From: an uncultured Chromatiaceae bacterium | GTDB taxonomy: Bacteria; Pseudomonadota; Gammaproteobacteria; Tenderiales; Tenderiaceae | Direction: 5' to 3' | NCBI GenBank assembly: GCA_945787735.1 | Contig: CALZIQ010000011.1 | Coordinates: forward strand, 1-47,636 | DNA: 47,636 bases | Shown: positions 1 through 11,255 of the stretch, piece by piece | Numbering within the stretch: the stretch's first letter is position 1 | How the letters are laid out: each line of letters starts with the position of its first letter | Made by a program: the position numbers and the translations under genes | Notes under the pieces: model-generated | Databases searched by the model: none | Seen by the model: the letters and a program-made list of their open reading frames with translations, nothing else | Told to the model about the DNA's origin: nothing

Positions 1-161
1 TGGCTGCCAGATAACTGGGACATCAGCATGCCGATGAACTGATCCCAGCGGCTGACGGAACGCAATTTTTGGCCCGTATGGTGCGCTCTAGCCAGCCCTT
101 CAAATTCATGTCTCGACAAGGGCTTGAGTAACTGATGCAAGGCGGTGTTATGATGTGACAA
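1..161 (-). CDS. IS4-family transposase, N-terminal part (cut by window edge)
   Basis: Reading leftward from a TTG at 161, the frame encodes 53 residues beginning LSHHNTALHQLLKP and continuing RHEFEGLARAHHTG and SVSRWDQF. This is the typical N-terminal (DUF4372-type) domain of IS4-family DDE transposases. The rest, including the DDE catalytic core, lies beyond the left edge. TTG is chosen because a strong Shine-Dalgarno (AGGGAGG on the minus strand, about 174-168) sits 8 bases upstream and the family usually begins with an xHHNT motif. The element reads in the same direction as the pyruvate dehydrogenase operon, so it sits directly downstream of lpdA. Whether the full copy is intact cannot be seen. 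Confidence 0.8.
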   Translation of the reverse strand, partial: MSHHNTALHQLLKPLSRHEFEGLARAHHTGQKLRSVSRWDQFIGMLMSQLSGS

Positions 162-228
162 AGCCTGAACCTCCCTGTTTTAAAATGATTTTTCGCAAAA
201 CCATTCTAACAGGCAAGGTTCAGGCTTT
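160..228. repeat. Inverted repeat over the transposase ribosome site and start codon
   Basis: The 13-base arms at 160-172 and 216-228 are perfect complements (AAAGCCTGAACCT / AGGTTCAGGCTTT). Pairing continues imperfectly inward to CCTGTT near 174-179 and AACAGG at 208-213, giving a stem of about 20 bp with a loop of about 28 bases. In a leftward transcript the distal arm contains the transposase Shine-Dalgarno and overlaps its TTG start. Read-through RNA from outside would therefore hide the start site. On the plus strand the repeat is followed by a T-run (about 229-236) and could also act as a terminator. Confidence 0.75.
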
Positions 229-256
229 CTTTTTTTACTGCTCAACTATGGGACAG
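162..256 (-). mobile_element. Leader and probable outer end of the IS4-type element
   Basis: Between the transposase start and the lpdA 3' flank lies the element's leader with its inverted repeat, then a sequence around 242-256 ending ACTATGGGACAG, which may be the terminal repeat. The exact boundary is an inference because the other end and the target duplication are outside the window. The flank at 262-281 is a GC-rich half-hairpin followed by T residues that looks like one arm of an interrupted lpdA terminator. Confidence 0.45.
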
Positions 257-285
257 TAGTGCGCACAAGGCGGGCTTTTTTAAGT

Positions 286-2058
286 TTATTTCTTCTTAGG
301 CGCATACAGATCTGTGCATGTCCCCTCCGCCATTTCAGCGGCGAAGTTAAATGTCTCTGACAAGGTCGGATGCGGATGAATGCTCAGGGCGATATCTTCG
401 ATATCGGCCCCCATCTCCAAAGCCAGTACCGCTTCGGCGATTAGCTCGCCGGCGTTGGGGCCGGTCATGGCCGCACCGATGATTTTGTGGTCTTCGTCGA
501 ACAACACTTTGGTCATGCCTTCGTCACGACCGATCGATAACGAGCGGCCGGAGGCAGCCCAAGGGAAAACACCCTTTTCATAGTTGATCCCTTCGGCCTT
601 GCACTGCTCTTCGGTTTTGCCCATCCACGCCACTTCAGGATCGGTATAGGCCACTGAAGGAATAGTGCGGGCATCGAAGAAGGATTTTTCACCGGCGATA
701 TTCTGCGCAGCCACTTTGCCTTCGTGCGTCGCCTTGTGCGCCAACATAGGTTGGCCGACGATGTCGCCAATGGCATAGATATGATCAACGTTGGTACGTT
801 GCTGTTTGTCGACTTCGATAAAACCCCAGTCGTTGACAGCGACACCGGCCTTTTCAGCATCAATCAACTTACCGTTAGGTGAGCGGCCAATAGCAACCAA
901 TACGCAGTCAAATGTATCAGTGCGCGTGCCTTTACTGTCTTCCATAGTCACCACCACACCGGCCTCAGTCGACTCGACGGCAGAGACTTTGGTATTGAGG
1001 AAGATATTTTCATAACGCTTCTTGATGCGACGCTCAAGTGGGCGTACGACGTCACGATCAGCCCCAGGAATCAAGCCGGGTGAAAGCTCAACGACGGTGA
1101 CCTTTGCGCCCAGCGCATCATAAACAGTCGCCATTTCCAGGCCGATGATGCCGCCGCCGATGACCAGCAGCCTCTGCGGAATATTTTGCACTTCCAAGGC
1201 ATCAGTCGAATCCATCACGCGTGGATCATCCCACGGAATGAAGGGCAGTTTGGTAACACGTGAACCGGCGGCGATGATGCAGTTTTCAAAACCTACCACT
1301 ATCTTACTACCATCTTCCGCTTCCACTTCGATGCTGTGCGGCGAGGTAAACTTGCCATAACCCTGCACGATCTCAACCTTGCGTTGCTTAGCCAAGTGTT
1401 TCAGACCACCGGTGAGTTTGCCGATGACCTTGTCCTTGTGGCCACGCAGTTTGTCCAGGTCGATTTCTGGTTTATTGAACGCCACACCGATCTCATGGAA
1501 CTCGGCCGCTTCGTTGATCACTTGGGCGGTGTGCAGCAAAGCTTTGGACGGAATACAGCCAACATTGAGACAAACACCACCAATGCTTTGGTAGCGTTCG
1601 ATCAAAACAACTTTTTTACCCAGATCAGCAGCACGAAAAGCCGCAGTGTAACCGCCCGGGCCGGAGCCCAGCACAACCACTTCGGCGCTGACATCCACAT
1701 CACCGCTGTAGCTGGCGGCTTGTGGCGCAGGGGCTGCAGGTGTTTGTGACTCAGCGGGAGCAGCAGGTTTTTGTTTTTGTGCCTTTGGCTCATCAGCAGG
1801 TGTAGCTGCTGCTTCGGCGCCAGTTTCCAGCATCAGAATGGCACTACCTTCAGAGACCTTGTCTCCCAGCGAGATCAGAATTTCTTTCACCACACCCGCT
1901 TGCGGCGCGGGAATCTCCATCGAGGCCTTGTCGGATTCAACCGAGATCAGCGAGTCTTCGACATTAACGCTGTCGCCCGGATTGACCAGGATTTCGATGA
2001 CCTCAACTTCGGCGAAATCACCAATGTTTGGAACTTTAATTTCAACTACATTGCTCAT
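286..2058 (-). CDS. lpdA: Dihydrolipoyl dehydrogenase (E3) with N-terminal lipoyl domain
   Basis: E3 of the pyruvate dehydrogenase complex: it reoxidises dihydrolipoamide with FAD and passes electrons to NAD+. The 590-residue product has a biotinyl/lipoyl domain (about residues 1-80, lipoyl Lys in [11 protein letters not shown]), an Ala/Pro-rich linker, and a full flavin disulfide reductase. That part shows the FAD fold (VVLGSGPGGYTAAFRA), the redox disulfide motif GGVCLNVGCIPSK, and a C-terminal HPHPTLSE carrying the catalytic His. The start at 2058 is chosen over an upstream in-frame Met because MSNVVEIKVPNIGDF aligns with the lipoyl domain start and AGGAGG precedes it. It is the last gene of aceE-aceF-lpdA, 13 bases after aceF. 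Lipoylated E3 is known in some proteobacteria. Confidence 0.95.
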   Translation of the reverse strand: MSNVVEIKVPNIGDFAEVEVIEILVNPGDSVNVEDSLISVESDKASMEIPAPQAGVVKEILISLGDKVSEGSAILMLETGAEAAATPADEPKAQKQKPAAPAESQTPAAPAPQAASYSGDVDVSAEVVVLGSGPGGYTAAFRAADLGKKVVLIERYQSIGGVCLNVGCIPSKALLHTAQVINEAAEFHEIGVAFNKPEIDLDKLRGHKDKVIGKLTGGLKHLAKQRKVEIVQGYGKFTSPHSIEVEAEDGSKIVVGFENCIIAAGSRVTKLPFIPWDDPRVMDSTDALEVQNIPQRLLVIGGGIIGLEMATVYDALGAKVTVVELSPGLIPGADRDVVRPLERRIKKRYENIFLNTKVSAVESTEAGVVVTMEDSKGTRTDTFDCVLVAIGRSPNGKLIDAEKAGVAVNDWGFIEVDKQQRTNVDHIYAIGDIVGQPMLAHKATHEGKVAAQNIAGEKSFFDARTIPSVAYTDPEVAWMGKTEEQCKAEGINYEKGVFPWAASGRSLSIGRDEGMTKVLFDEDHKIIGAAMTGPNAGELIAEAVLALEMGADIEDIALSIHPHPTLSETFNFAAEMAEGTCTDLYAPKKK

Positions 2059-2071
2059 CGCTCCACTCCTC

Positions 2072-3367
2072 CTAAAGCAACAAACGACGCGTGTCAGACA
2101 ACACACGGCTAAGGAACGAGGTGAAACGGGCGCCATCGGCACCGTCGATAACGCGATGGTCATACGACAGCGACAGCGGCAACATCAAACGCGGCTCGAA
2201 CTCTTTACCATTCCAAACCGGCTGCATCTTGGAACGTGAGACACCCAGGATGGCCACTTCCGGCGCATTCACAATCGGGGTGAACTTAGTGCCACCGATG
2301 CCGCCCAGGCTGGAGATGGTGATACTCCCACCCTGCATGTCGGACGGCTTGAGCTTTTTGTCACGCGCCTTGATGCTGATCTCGCCCAGTTCAACCGCCA
2401 AGTCCACAATGCTCTTGCGATCTACATCCTGCACCACAGGCACCACCAGACCGTCAGGGGTATCCACCGCGATACCGACGTTGTAGTAATGCTTGAGAAT
2501 CAGGTTTTCGCCGGTGGCATCAAGTGAAGAGTTAAAACGCGGAAACTCCTTCAACGCGGAAACAACAGCTTTCATCATGAATACCAGTGGTGTGATGCGA
2601 ATACCCTTTTCTTTGTAGTCGCCCGCCAGTTGTTTGCGAAAGGTCTCCATGTCGGTGATGTCGGCCTCATCGAACTGAGTGACATGAGGAATGGTGACCC
2701 AGTTACGATGCAGGAACTGACCGGTGAGCTTGTTGATTTTGGACAGCGGCTTGGTCTCGATCTCACCCCACTGACTGAAATCAATCTCTGGCATGGGCGC
2801 TACACCCAAACCACCACTCGTCGGTTGCGACAGAGCGCGCTTGACGAAATTCTGTACGTCTTCCTTGGTAATACGACCCTTGCGACCACTGCCATCCACC
2901 TGGCCCAGATCAACACCTAGCTCGCGGGCAAACTTGCGTACTGACGGCGTGGCATAGGCCTTGGAAAAGCTGACCTCATCAATCTTGGCCGTGGGTGACT
3001 GTTTTGCTGGCGCAGGTGCAGGTTTCGCTGCTGTGGGCGCTGCTGTCGGAGCGGGAGCAGCAGCCTCTGCTTTTGGTGCTGGTGCCTGTGGCGTTTCTTC
3101 CTTTTTTGCAGGCGCAGCTGCAGCTGCCTCACCAGCTGGATCCAGCATCAGAATCAAACTGCCTTCTGCCACCTTATCGCCCAGACTTACCTTGACCTCT
3201 TTCACCACGCCGGCCTCTGGTGCGGGAATTTCCATCGACGCCTTGTCAGACTCAACCGAGATGAGCGAGTCTTCCGCGGCTATCGAGTCACCTGGTGAAA
3301 CCAGAATCTCGATGACTTCCACTTCAGCGAAGTCACCGATATTGGGTACCAAAATTTCTTTGCTCAT
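2072..3367 (-). CDS. aceF: Pyruvate dehydrogenase E2, dihydrolipoamide acetyltransferase
   Basis: E2 core of the pyruvate dehydrogenase complex, transferring acetyl groups from lipoamide to CoA. The 431-residue protein has one lipoyl domain (Lys in [13 protein letters not shown], residues about 40-50), a long Ala/Pro/Lys linker, a peripheral subunit-binding domain ([28 protein letters not shown]), and the acyltransferase domain with the catalytic motif [12 protein letters not shown] near the C-terminus. E. coli AceF has three lipoyl domains; here there is one, while a second lipoyl domain sits on E3. The start at 3367 ([13 protein letters not shown]) is preferred because an upstream in-frame Met overlaps the end of aceE and adds residues not seen in the family. 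It lies 34 bases after aceE. Confidence 0.95.
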   Translation of the reverse strand: MSKEILVPNIGDFAEVEVIEILVSPGDSIAAEDSLISVESDKASMEIPAPEAGVVKEVKVSLGDKVAEGSLILMLDPAGEAAAAAPAKKEETPQAPAPKAEAAAPAPTAAPTAAKPAPAPAKQSPTAKIDEVSFSKAYATPSVRKFARELGVDLGQVDGSGRKGRITKEDVQNFVKRALSQPTSGGLGVAPMPEIDFSQWGEIETKPLSKINKLTGQFLHRNWVTIPHVTQFDEADITDMETFRKQLAGDYKEKGIRITPLVFMMKAVVSALKEFPRFNSSLDATGENLILKHYYNVGIAVDTPDGLVVPVVQDVDRKSIVDLAVELGEISIKARDKKLKPSDMQGGSITISSLGGIGGTKFTPIVNAPEVAILGVSRSKMQPVWNGKEFEPRLMLPLSLSYDHRVIDGADGARFTSFLSRVLSDTRRLLL

Positions 3368-3401
3368 TTTTCTCTTCCCTCTGAAATTAGACGCACAGGG
3401 A

Positions 3402-6074
3402 TTAGGCGTGCAGGGGGTTTGGTTTTTCAGCATCGATGCCATATTTGGCAATCGCCTCGGCCACCTTGCCCTGGCCGATCTGGCCTTCGTCGGCCAGGGC
3501 CTTCAGTGCAGCGACGGCAACATTCACCGCATTGACCTCGAAGTGCTTGCGCAACTGGGCGCGAGTATCTGAACGGCCAAAACCATCCGTGCCCAACACC
3601 ACATAACGGCCTGGCACCCATTCACGAATCTGATCAGCATAGTTGCGGATATAGTCAGTCGCGGCGATAAATGGTCCCTTGCGATCGGCCAGTGTTTGCG
3701 CCACATAGGGTACTTTTGCTTCCGCTTGCGGATGCAGACGATTCCAGCGTTCACAGTCCTGTGCTTCACGGGTCAGCTCATTGATGCTTGTAGCACTCCA
3801 GATGTCTGCATCCACACCCCAGTCGTCTTTCAACAAATCGGCAGCGGCGATAACTTCGCGCAGGATCGTGCCTGATCCCATCAGCTGAACCTTGAGTTTG
3901 TTCTTGCCACCCCGCTTGAATTCATACAGCCCCTTGATGATGCCCTGCTCAATACCCTCCGGCATGGCAGGCTGAGTGTAATTCTCGTTCATGGTGGTGA
4001 CATAGTAGAAGACACTTTCCTGCTCGGCATACATACGACGCAAACCATCCTGCACAATCACCGCCAGTTCGTAACCGAAGGTGGGGTCATAGCTAACACA
4101 GTTGGGAATGGTGTTGGCCATGATCAGGCTATGGCCGTCCTGATGTTGCAGCCCTTCACCCGCCAGGGTGGTACGACCGGCGGTAGCGCCGATGAGGAAA
4201 CCACGCGCCTGCATGTCACCCGCGGCCCAGGCCAGATCGCCGATACGTTGGAAGCCGAACATGGAGTAGTAGATGTAGAACGGCACCGTGTTAACGCCGT
4301 GTGAGCTATACGAGGTCGCGGCAGCAATCCAAGACGACATGGAGCCTGCTTCGTTGATGCCCTCTTCAAGGATCTGGCCGGATTTGTCCTCTTTGTAAAA
4401 CATGATTTCGTCTTTGTCTTGCGGCGTATAGAGCTGTCCGACGGAAGAATAAATACCCAACTGCCGGAACATGCCTTCCATACCAAAGGTACGCGCTTCA
4501 TCAGGCACAATCGGCACTACGTTTTTACCCATTTTCTTGTCACGGCAAAGGATGGTCAGCAGACGCACATAGGCCATGGTTGTAGACATCTCCTTGTCGC
4601 CCGAGCCTTTCAGCAAGACATCGAAAGCCGACAAATCAGGCACTTCCAGCGGTGCCGCCTTGTGGTAACGTGCCGGCAGATACCCCCCCAGTTCCTTACG
4701 TCGTGCATGCATGTACTGCATCTCGGCGCTGTCATCGGCTGGCTTGTAGTATTTGCCCTCCGCTGCATCCTCATCACTCAACGGAATATTGAAACGATTG
4801 CGGACGTAGATCATCTCGTCGGCACCCAGTTTCTTTTGTGAATGGGTACGCATTTGCCCTTCACCGGCCGCGCCCATGCCATACCCTTTTACAGTTTGAG
4901 CCAGGATAACGGTCGGTTCACCGCTCTCTACCGCCGCCTTGTAGGCCGCATAGACTTTGTGGGGATCATGGCCACCGCGGTTTAAGCGCCAGACGTCCTC
5001 ATCGGACATTTTGGAGACCATTTCCAGCAGCTCAGGATACTTTCCGAAAAAGTGCTCGCGCACATAGGCGCCGTCTTTTGATTTGTAATTCTGATAATCG
5101 CCGTCGACGCACTCCATCATGCGCTGTTGCAACAGGCCGTTCTTGTCCTTGGCCAGCAACGGATCCCAGTAGGAACCCCACAGCACCTTGATCACATTCC
5201 AGCCGGCGCCGCGGAAGCTGGCTTCCAGCTCCTGCACGATCTTGCCGTTACCGCGCACCGGGCCATCGAGGCGTTGCAGGTTACAGTTGACCACCCAGAC
5301 CAGGTTGTCGAGCTTTTCGCGCGAGGCCAGAGAGATGGCACCGAGCGATTCCGGTTCATCAGTCTCGCCGTCGCCGAGGAAGGCCCAGACTTTACGATTC
5401 TTGGTATCGGCCAGGCCGCGGTCCTGCAGGTATTTCATGAAACGGGCCTGGTAGATTGACATGATTGGACCCAGCCCCATGGAAACGGTCGGGAACGACC
5501 AGAAGTCCGGCATCAACCAAGGGTGTGGATAAGAAGACAGACCTTTACCATCCACTTCCTGACGGAAGTTGTCCAATTGCTCCTCGGTCAAACGGCCTTC
5601 AAGAAAGGCACGAGCATAAGTGCCTGGTGAGGCATGGCCCTGAGAATAGATCAGGTCGCCGCCATGCTCGTGTGAAGGCGCACGCCAGAAGTGGTTAAAA
5701 CCTACATCGTACAACACTGCCGCTGAAGCGAAGGTAGCGATATGGCCACCCAACTCAGAGGCCTTGCGATTAGCCTTGACCACCATCGCAACGGCATTCC
5801 AGCGAATAAAGGAACGAATACGATCCTCGATCGCCTGATCACCAGGAATCGGCGCTTCAAGATGTGGCGGGATGGTATTTACATAAGCAGTATTGGCTGA
5901 GTAAGGCAGATTGGCGCCAGAACGGCGCGCCTTATCGATCATCTGCTCAAGCAGAAAGTGAGCACGCTCAACACCCTCATTTTCGATGACCGACTCGAGG
6001 GCCTCGATCCACTCCTTGGTTTCGACAGCGTCGATATCCGGTAACTGTTCAGACATGTGGGGTTGCTGAGACAT
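3402..6074 (-). CDS. aceE: Pyruvate dehydrogenase E1 component (homodimeric type)
   Basis: Thiamine-diphosphate-dependent decarboxylase that starts the pyruvate dehydrogenase reaction and acetylates lipoyl E2. The 890-residue length matches the homodimeric proteobacterial E1. Visible family blocks are [22 protein letters not shown], the ThDP-binding [10 protein letters not shown] followed by [16 protein letters not shown], and [19 protein letters not shown]. The start at 6074 ([10 protein letters not shown]) has a GGAG-type site just upstream; a Met six codons later (6056) matches E. coli more closely but has no clear ribosome site. First gene of the operon; about 250 bases separate it from pgi. 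Confidence 0.95.
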   Translation of the reverse strand: MSQQPHMSEQLPDIDAVETKEWIEALESVIENEGVERAHFLLEQMIDKARRSGANLPYSANTAYVNTIPPHLEAPIPGDQAIEDRIRSFIRWNAVAMVVKANRKASELGGHIATFASAAVLYDVGFNHFWRAPSHEHGGDLIYSQGHASPGTYARAFLEGRLTEEQLDNFRQEVDGKGLSSYPHPWLMPDFWSFPTVSMGLGPIMSIYQARFMKYLQDRGLADTKNRKVWAFLGDGETDEPESLGAISLASREKLDNLVWVVNCNLQRLDGPVRGNGKIVQELEASFRGAGWNVIKVLWGSYWDPLLAKDKNGLLQQRMMECVDGDYQNYKSKDGAYVREHFFGKYPELLEMVSKMSDEDVWRLNRGGHDPHKVYAAYKAAVESGEPTVILAQTVKGYGMGAAGEGQMRTHSQKKLGADEMIYVRNRFNIPLSDEDAAEGKYYKPADDSAEMQYMHARRKELGGYLPARYHKAAPLEVPDLSAFDVLLKGSGDKEMSTTMAYVRLLTILCRDKKMGKNVVPIVPDEARTFGMEGMFRQLGIYSSVGQLYTPQDKDEIMFYKEDKSGQILEEGINEAGSMSSWIAAATSYSSHGVNTVPFYIYYSMFGFQRIGDLAWAAGDMQARGFLIGATAGRTTLAGEGLQHQDGHSLIMANTIPNCVSYDPTFGYELAVIVQDGLRRMYAEQESVFYYVTTMNENYTQPAMPEGIEQGIIKGLYEFKRGGKNKLKVQLMGSGTILREVIAAADLLKDDWGVDADIWSATSINELTREAQDCERWNRLHPQAEAKVPYVAQTLADRKGPFIAATDYIRNYADQIREWVPGRYVVLGTDGFGRSDTRAQLRKHFEVNAVNVAVAALKALADEGQIGQGKVAEAIAKYGIDAEKPNPLHA

Positions 6075-6243
6075 ATCGCTCCGACCTCTTCTAAAATAAA
6101 TTCTTATTGCCTTATATCCACAAGGCGTGTGACTAAACGCGGCAACTTGACGACCGGGCCGCAAAGATTACTGACTCAAACGGCTTTGTACCAAAACAGG
6201 AAGTTGTTTTCTTGTTTTTTCAGTCAGTTAGAACAAGCGGACA

Positions 6244-6272
6244 ATTATACCTTGTTTTTGAAAAACGGGAAA
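6244..6272 (-). promoter_or_regulatory. Candidate promoter for aceE-aceF-lpdA
   Basis: On the minus strand a perfect TATAAT lies at 6249-6244, about 170 bases before the aceE start. The -35 region 17 bases upstream is TTTCCC-like and poor, so this may need an activator. It is the best -10 in the pgi-aceE gap. No PdhR operator was recognised. Confidence 0.4.
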
Positions 6273-6300
6273 TTAGGCGCCTGTTTGCAGCTCAGGCGCC
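6270..6300 (-). terminator. Hairpin downstream of pgi
   Basis: A perfect 8-bp stem GGCGCCTG (6276-6283) / CAGGCGCC (6293-6300) with a 9-base loop lies 27 bases past the pgi stop. Reading leftward it is followed by TAATTT and then a T-rich stretch, so it is a plausible intrinsic terminator for pgi, although the T-run is weak. Confidence 0.55.
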
Positions 6301-6326
6301 CAAATCAAATTACGTGAAATGAATAC

Positions 6327-7988
<1,662 letters not shown>

Positions 7989-8110
7989 TTATAGTTAAGT
8001 TATTCATCGACATGGCACGCCTGCCCGCCGATTTCAAAGGGGGTACGGCCTTCCACCCCTCTGAAAACTCTTTGTTTTGACCCCGTCATACGCTGCGGGG
8101 CATTATCAAA

Positions 8111-9619
8111 TCAATATGCTTCTGTGCTGACGTCACTGCCCTCGATGTTCATCGAATGGCGCCAGAATTGATCTTCGCGATCAAACAATCTATATGTTCC
8201 TCGTGGCCCCCAGGTACCCGCACGATAAGTATTGATGAAGGCTCGCTCCATCGACCACACTTTCAGAATAGGATCCACCACACGCCAGGCCCACTCCACT
8301 TCATCGTAACGCAAAAACAGGGAATGGTCTCCCTTGATCACGTCCAGAATCAGATCCTCATAGGCGTCCCCGGCCTGCTCACCTTCTTCATGATAACTGG
8401 CATCCAGACTGATCACTCGCGTCTTCATGGCTGTGCCATGCTCTTTGACCTGAATTTCCATTTTCAGGCAGTCATTCGGTTGAATGCCCAGCAGAATCCA
8501 GTTGGGCCTGAGTGTATCCACCTTACTGCCAAACAACTGCTGCGGCGGATGTTTGAAACGGATGCTGATCTGAGAACTCGATTCCTCAAGTCGCTTACCG
8601 GTACGCAAATAAAACGGCACACCCTTCCAGCGCCAGTTATCGATATACAATTTCAATGCGGCGTATGTTTCAGTGGCACTCTCATTTGAGACACCCTCTT
8701 CCTCCAAATAACTTGGCGCCGGTTTGCCATTAACATGACCGGCGGCATATTGGGCACGAAAGGCGTGGGCATGCACGGCATTTTGTGGAATTGGACGAAT
8801 AGATTTCAACACTTTAACCTTCTCGTCTCGCAACGACTCGGCATCCATCCCTACTGGCGGCTCCATCGCCACCAGTGTCAGCAACTGCATCAAATGGCTT
8901 TGCAGCATGTCGCGCAAGGCACCGGAGTTGTCGTAATAGGCGGCCCGGCCACCAATACCCAGGGTTTCAGAATGGGTGATCTGGACATGATCGATGTAGT
9001 TGCGATGCCATAAGGGCTCCAGCAGCAGGTTGGCAAAGCGAAACACCAACACATTACGCACCGTCGATTTGCCTAGGTAATGATCGATACGATAGATCTG
9101 GTTTTCAGGCACATACCGGGTCAGTTCTTTCTGCAGTGTCTGAGCACTGAGCAGATCGTAGCCAAATGGTTTCTCGATCACTACGCGGCCCCAACCATGG
9201 GTCTCTTGCAACAAACCCGCCTGGCCAAGTTTTTCGATCACCGTGCCGAATTCGGATGGACTGATGGACAAGTAATAAAGCACGTTACGCGGAAAATGCT
9301 CGCCGCTACACAATTTTTTCTGCAGCCCTTCATAAGCTTGTCCATCAGTCAGGTCACCCTGGTGATATTCGAGCTTTTCGCTGAAGCGATCGAAAGCCGC
9401 TTTATCATATCCGTCTGGATATTTAGCGGACAACATCTTGGCCACTTCTTCCACCCACTGTTGTTTATCCCAGGGACGGCGGGCAAACGCCAGCACCTTA
9501 CTGCCCTTAGGCAGACGCCCCTCGGACTCGAGCGCGAACAGGGCCGGCATCAGTTTGAGGCGCGACAGATTACCTGTAGCGCCAAAAATGACGATGGTGC
9601 AAGGGTCCAGCTTCTTCAT
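8111..9619 (-). CDS. zwf: Glucose-6-phosphate 1-dehydrogenase
   Basis: Oxidises glucose-6-phosphate to 6-phosphogluconolactone with NAD(P)+, opening the oxidative pentose phosphate or Entner-Doudoroff routes. The 502-residue protein shows the nucleotide-binding N-terminus [17 protein letters not shown] and the substrate/catalytic motif [13 protein letters not shown]. The ATG overlaps the gnd stop by one base (TAATG), indicating translational coupling. The order gnd-zwf then pgi links three enzymes that share glucose-6-phosphate or 6-phosphogluconate. No lactonase gene (pgl) is seen nearby. Confidence 0.95.
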   Translation of the reverse strand: MKKLDPCTIVIFGATGNLSRLKLMPALFALESEGRLPKGSKVLAFARRPWDKQQWVEEVAKMLSAKYPDGYDKAAFDRFSEKLEYHQGDLTDGQAYEGLQKKLCSGEHFPRNVLYYLSISPSEFGTVIEKLGQAGLLQETHGWGRVVIEKPFGYDLLSAQTLQKELTRYVPENQIYRIDHYLGKSTVRNVLVFRFANLLLEPLWHRNYIDHVQITHSETLGIGGRAAYYDNSGALRDMLQSHLMQLLTLVAMEPPVGMDAESLRDEKVKVLKSIRPIPQNAVHAHAFRAQYAAGHVNGKPAPSYLEEEGVSNESATETYAALKLYIDNWRWKGVPFYLRTGKRLEESSSQISIRFKHPPQQLFGSKVDTLRPNWILLGIQPNDCLKMEIQVKEHGTAMKTRVISLDASYHEEGEQAGDAYEDLILDVIKGDHSLFLRYDEVEWAWRVVDPILKVWSMERAFINTYRAGTWGPRGTYRLFDREDQFWRHSMNIEGSDVSTEAY

Positions 9620-10533
9620 TATTCACCCGCCTTTTTCACCGCGTGACCGCCAAACGCATTACGCATCATAGAAAGTAGCTTGAAGTCATAACCTTCCTGA
9701 TCCTGACTGGTAAAGCGCATACTCAGAGCTAAACTCAACACCGGCGCGGCAACGCCTTGGTCGATGGATTCGACTACCGTCCAACGTCCCTCACCCGAAT
9801 CGGGCACAAACGGAGCGATATCCTTGAGTTGCTGATCCTGTTTCAGAGCGTCAGCTGTCAGGTCCAATAGCCAACTGCGTACCACTGAGCTATGACGCCA
9901 AAGTTCGGAAATCTGCGCCAGGTCGAGATTGAACTCCTTCTTGCCCTTCATCAGGGCAAAGCCTTCGGCCATGGCCTGCATCATGCCGTATTCGATCCCG
10001 TTATGAATCATCTTGGTGAAGTGACCTGCCCCCACCGGACCGACATGGGCCCAGCCACGATCAGCCGCCGGAGCCAGTACCTTCAGCGCAGGCTCGACCA
10101 GGGCCACTGCGTCTTTCTCGCCGCCCACCATTAGGCAGTAGCCGTTATCTAGGCCCCAGATACCACCCGAGGTGCCGGAATCCACATAACCGATGCCTTG
10201 TTTCGCCAGCATGGCGCCACGGCGCTGGCTGTCGTGATAGTTTGAATTGCCGCCATCAACGATCACATCCCCCTGCTCTAGAATGGATGTCAGCGCCTCA
10301 ATGGCCTGCTCGGTCGGTTCACCGCAGGGCAGCATCAACCAGACCACACGCGGTGCAGTCAGTTTTTCAACCGCCTCACGCAAAGATCCCGCCGGGGCCA
10401 TACCCTCTTCACTGGCCAGCGTGTTGACGATTTCCTGTGAGCGGTTGTAACCAACCACCTCAATCCCACCGCGACAGAGACGCCGCGCCATGTTGCCGCC
10501 CATCTTGCCCAAACCGATCATTGCCATGCGCAT
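9619..10533 (-). CDS. gnd: 6-phosphogluconate dehydrogenase, decarboxylating (short type)
   Basis: Converts 6-phosphogluconate to ribulose-5-phosphate and CO2. At 304 residues it belongs to the short YqeC/GntZ-like class rather than the 470-residue E. coli type. The N-terminal Rossmann motif [15 protein letters not shown], the [12 protein letters not shown] and [20 protein letters not shown] blocks and [16 protein letters not shown] are clear. Residues after the second strand (NRSQE) contain Arg, which may favour NADP; this is inference. The start at 10533 is chosen for its AAGGAGG site; an upstream in-frame start would add 25 non-family residues. Coupled to zwf. Confidence 0.9.
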   Translation of the reverse strand: MRMAMIGLGKMGGNMARRLCRGGIEVVGYNRSQEIVNTLASEEGMAPAGSLREAVEKLTAPRVVWLMLPCGEPTEQAIEALTSILEQGDVIVDGGNSNYHDSQRRGAMLAKQGIGYVDSGTSGGIWGLDNGYCLMVGGEKDAVALVEPALKVLAPAADRGWAHVGPVGAGHFTKMIHNGIEYGMMQAMAEGFALMKGKKEFNLDLAQISELWRHSSVVRSWLLDLTADALKQDQQLKDIAPFVPDSGEGRWTVVESIDQGVAAPVLSLALSMRFTSQDQEGYDFKLLSMMRNAFGGHAVKKAGE

Positions 10534-10675
10534 GTTAAAACTCCTTCCTTGAAAATAAATGACAACCGAATCGCAACACCCGGTCTGTGCCAGAAATAAA
10601 AAACTCAATCATAAAGCCCCCCACAACCCGTTTAAGTCGTCAGCGAGCAGCAAAACTTAATCACTCTTTAATAAA

Positions 10676-10720
10676 AACATAGCCAAAATGACTATATAAG
10701 TACATTTGGCTTTTATTTTT
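10676..10720 (-). terminator. Bidirectional hairpin after regA
   Basis: AGCCAAAATG (10681-10690) pairs with CATTTGGCT (10703-10711) with a one-base bulge. Leftward the stem is followed by GTTTTTATT and rightward by TTTTATTTTTT. It begins right beside the regA stop (10713), so it serves as regA's intrinsic terminator and separates it from the gnd promoter region. Confidence 0.65.
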
Positions 10721-11255
10721 TCACTGGCCGTTTCTGCAACTTACGCTGCAAAGTACGACGATGCATGCCCAAACGCCGTGCCGCTTCGGAGACATTACCC
10801 TCCACCTCGGCCAGCACCTTTTGGATGTGCTCCCATTCAAGCCGCCGCACTGACATGGGTGATTCACCCACCGGCACCTCGGTATTCCCTTCGTCCTTGT
10901 GCAGGGCGGCGAGAATGTCGTCGGCATCGGCCGGCTTGGCCAGATAGTGGATAGCACCAAGCTTAATCGCCTCAACCGCCGTGGTGATACTGGCATAGCC
11001 CGTTAACACTACCACGCGCGCGTCTTCATCTTGTTTGCAGATATGATCGACCAACACAAGACCAGATTCGCCCGGCATGTTCAGATCGATCAACGCATAA
11101 TCGGGCCACCATGCTTCCAATAGCTCCACGCCAGCAGCCACGCCATGCACCACTTCGACGTCAAAACCACGTTTTGACAATGCACGTGCCAGCACCGCTG
11201 AAAATACTTCGTCATCATCCGCCAACAGCAGGCGTGGCCGCATCGCTTCACTCAT
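10713..11255 (-). CDS. regA: Redox response regulator, RegA/PrrA/ActR family
   Basis: Cytoplasmic DNA-binding regulator, partner of the RegB kinase encoded just upstream. The 180-residue protein has a receiver domain (acidic pocket LADDDE, phospho-acceptor Asp57 in ALIDLNMPGESG, Thr in VVLTGYAS, Lys in YLAKPAD) and a short Fis-type helix-turn-helix (EGNVSEAARRLGMHRRTLQRKL). This architecture, without an AAA+ domain, is that of RegA/PrrA, which controls respiration, carbon fixation and redox balance in other proteobacteria. It overlaps the regB 3' end by 8 bases. Its targets here are unknown; gnd-zwf and glgA-ppc are only neighbours. Confidence 0.88.
   Translation of the reverse strand: MSEAMRPRLLLADDDEVFSAVLARALSKRGFDVEVVHGVAAGVELLEAWWPDYALIDLNMPGESGLVLVDHICKQDEDARVVVLTGYASITTAVEAIKLGAIHYLAKPADADDILAALHKDEGNTEVPVGESPMSVRRLEWEHIQKVLAEVEGNVSEAARRLGMHRRTLQRKLQKRPVKK

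Noticed and set aside
2961-3572. Long open frame on the plus strand opposite aceF
   Set aside because: It is antisense to the Ala/Pro-rich linker and lipoyl domain of aceF; the openness follows from the codon bias of the real gene, and no ribosome site or domain was seen.
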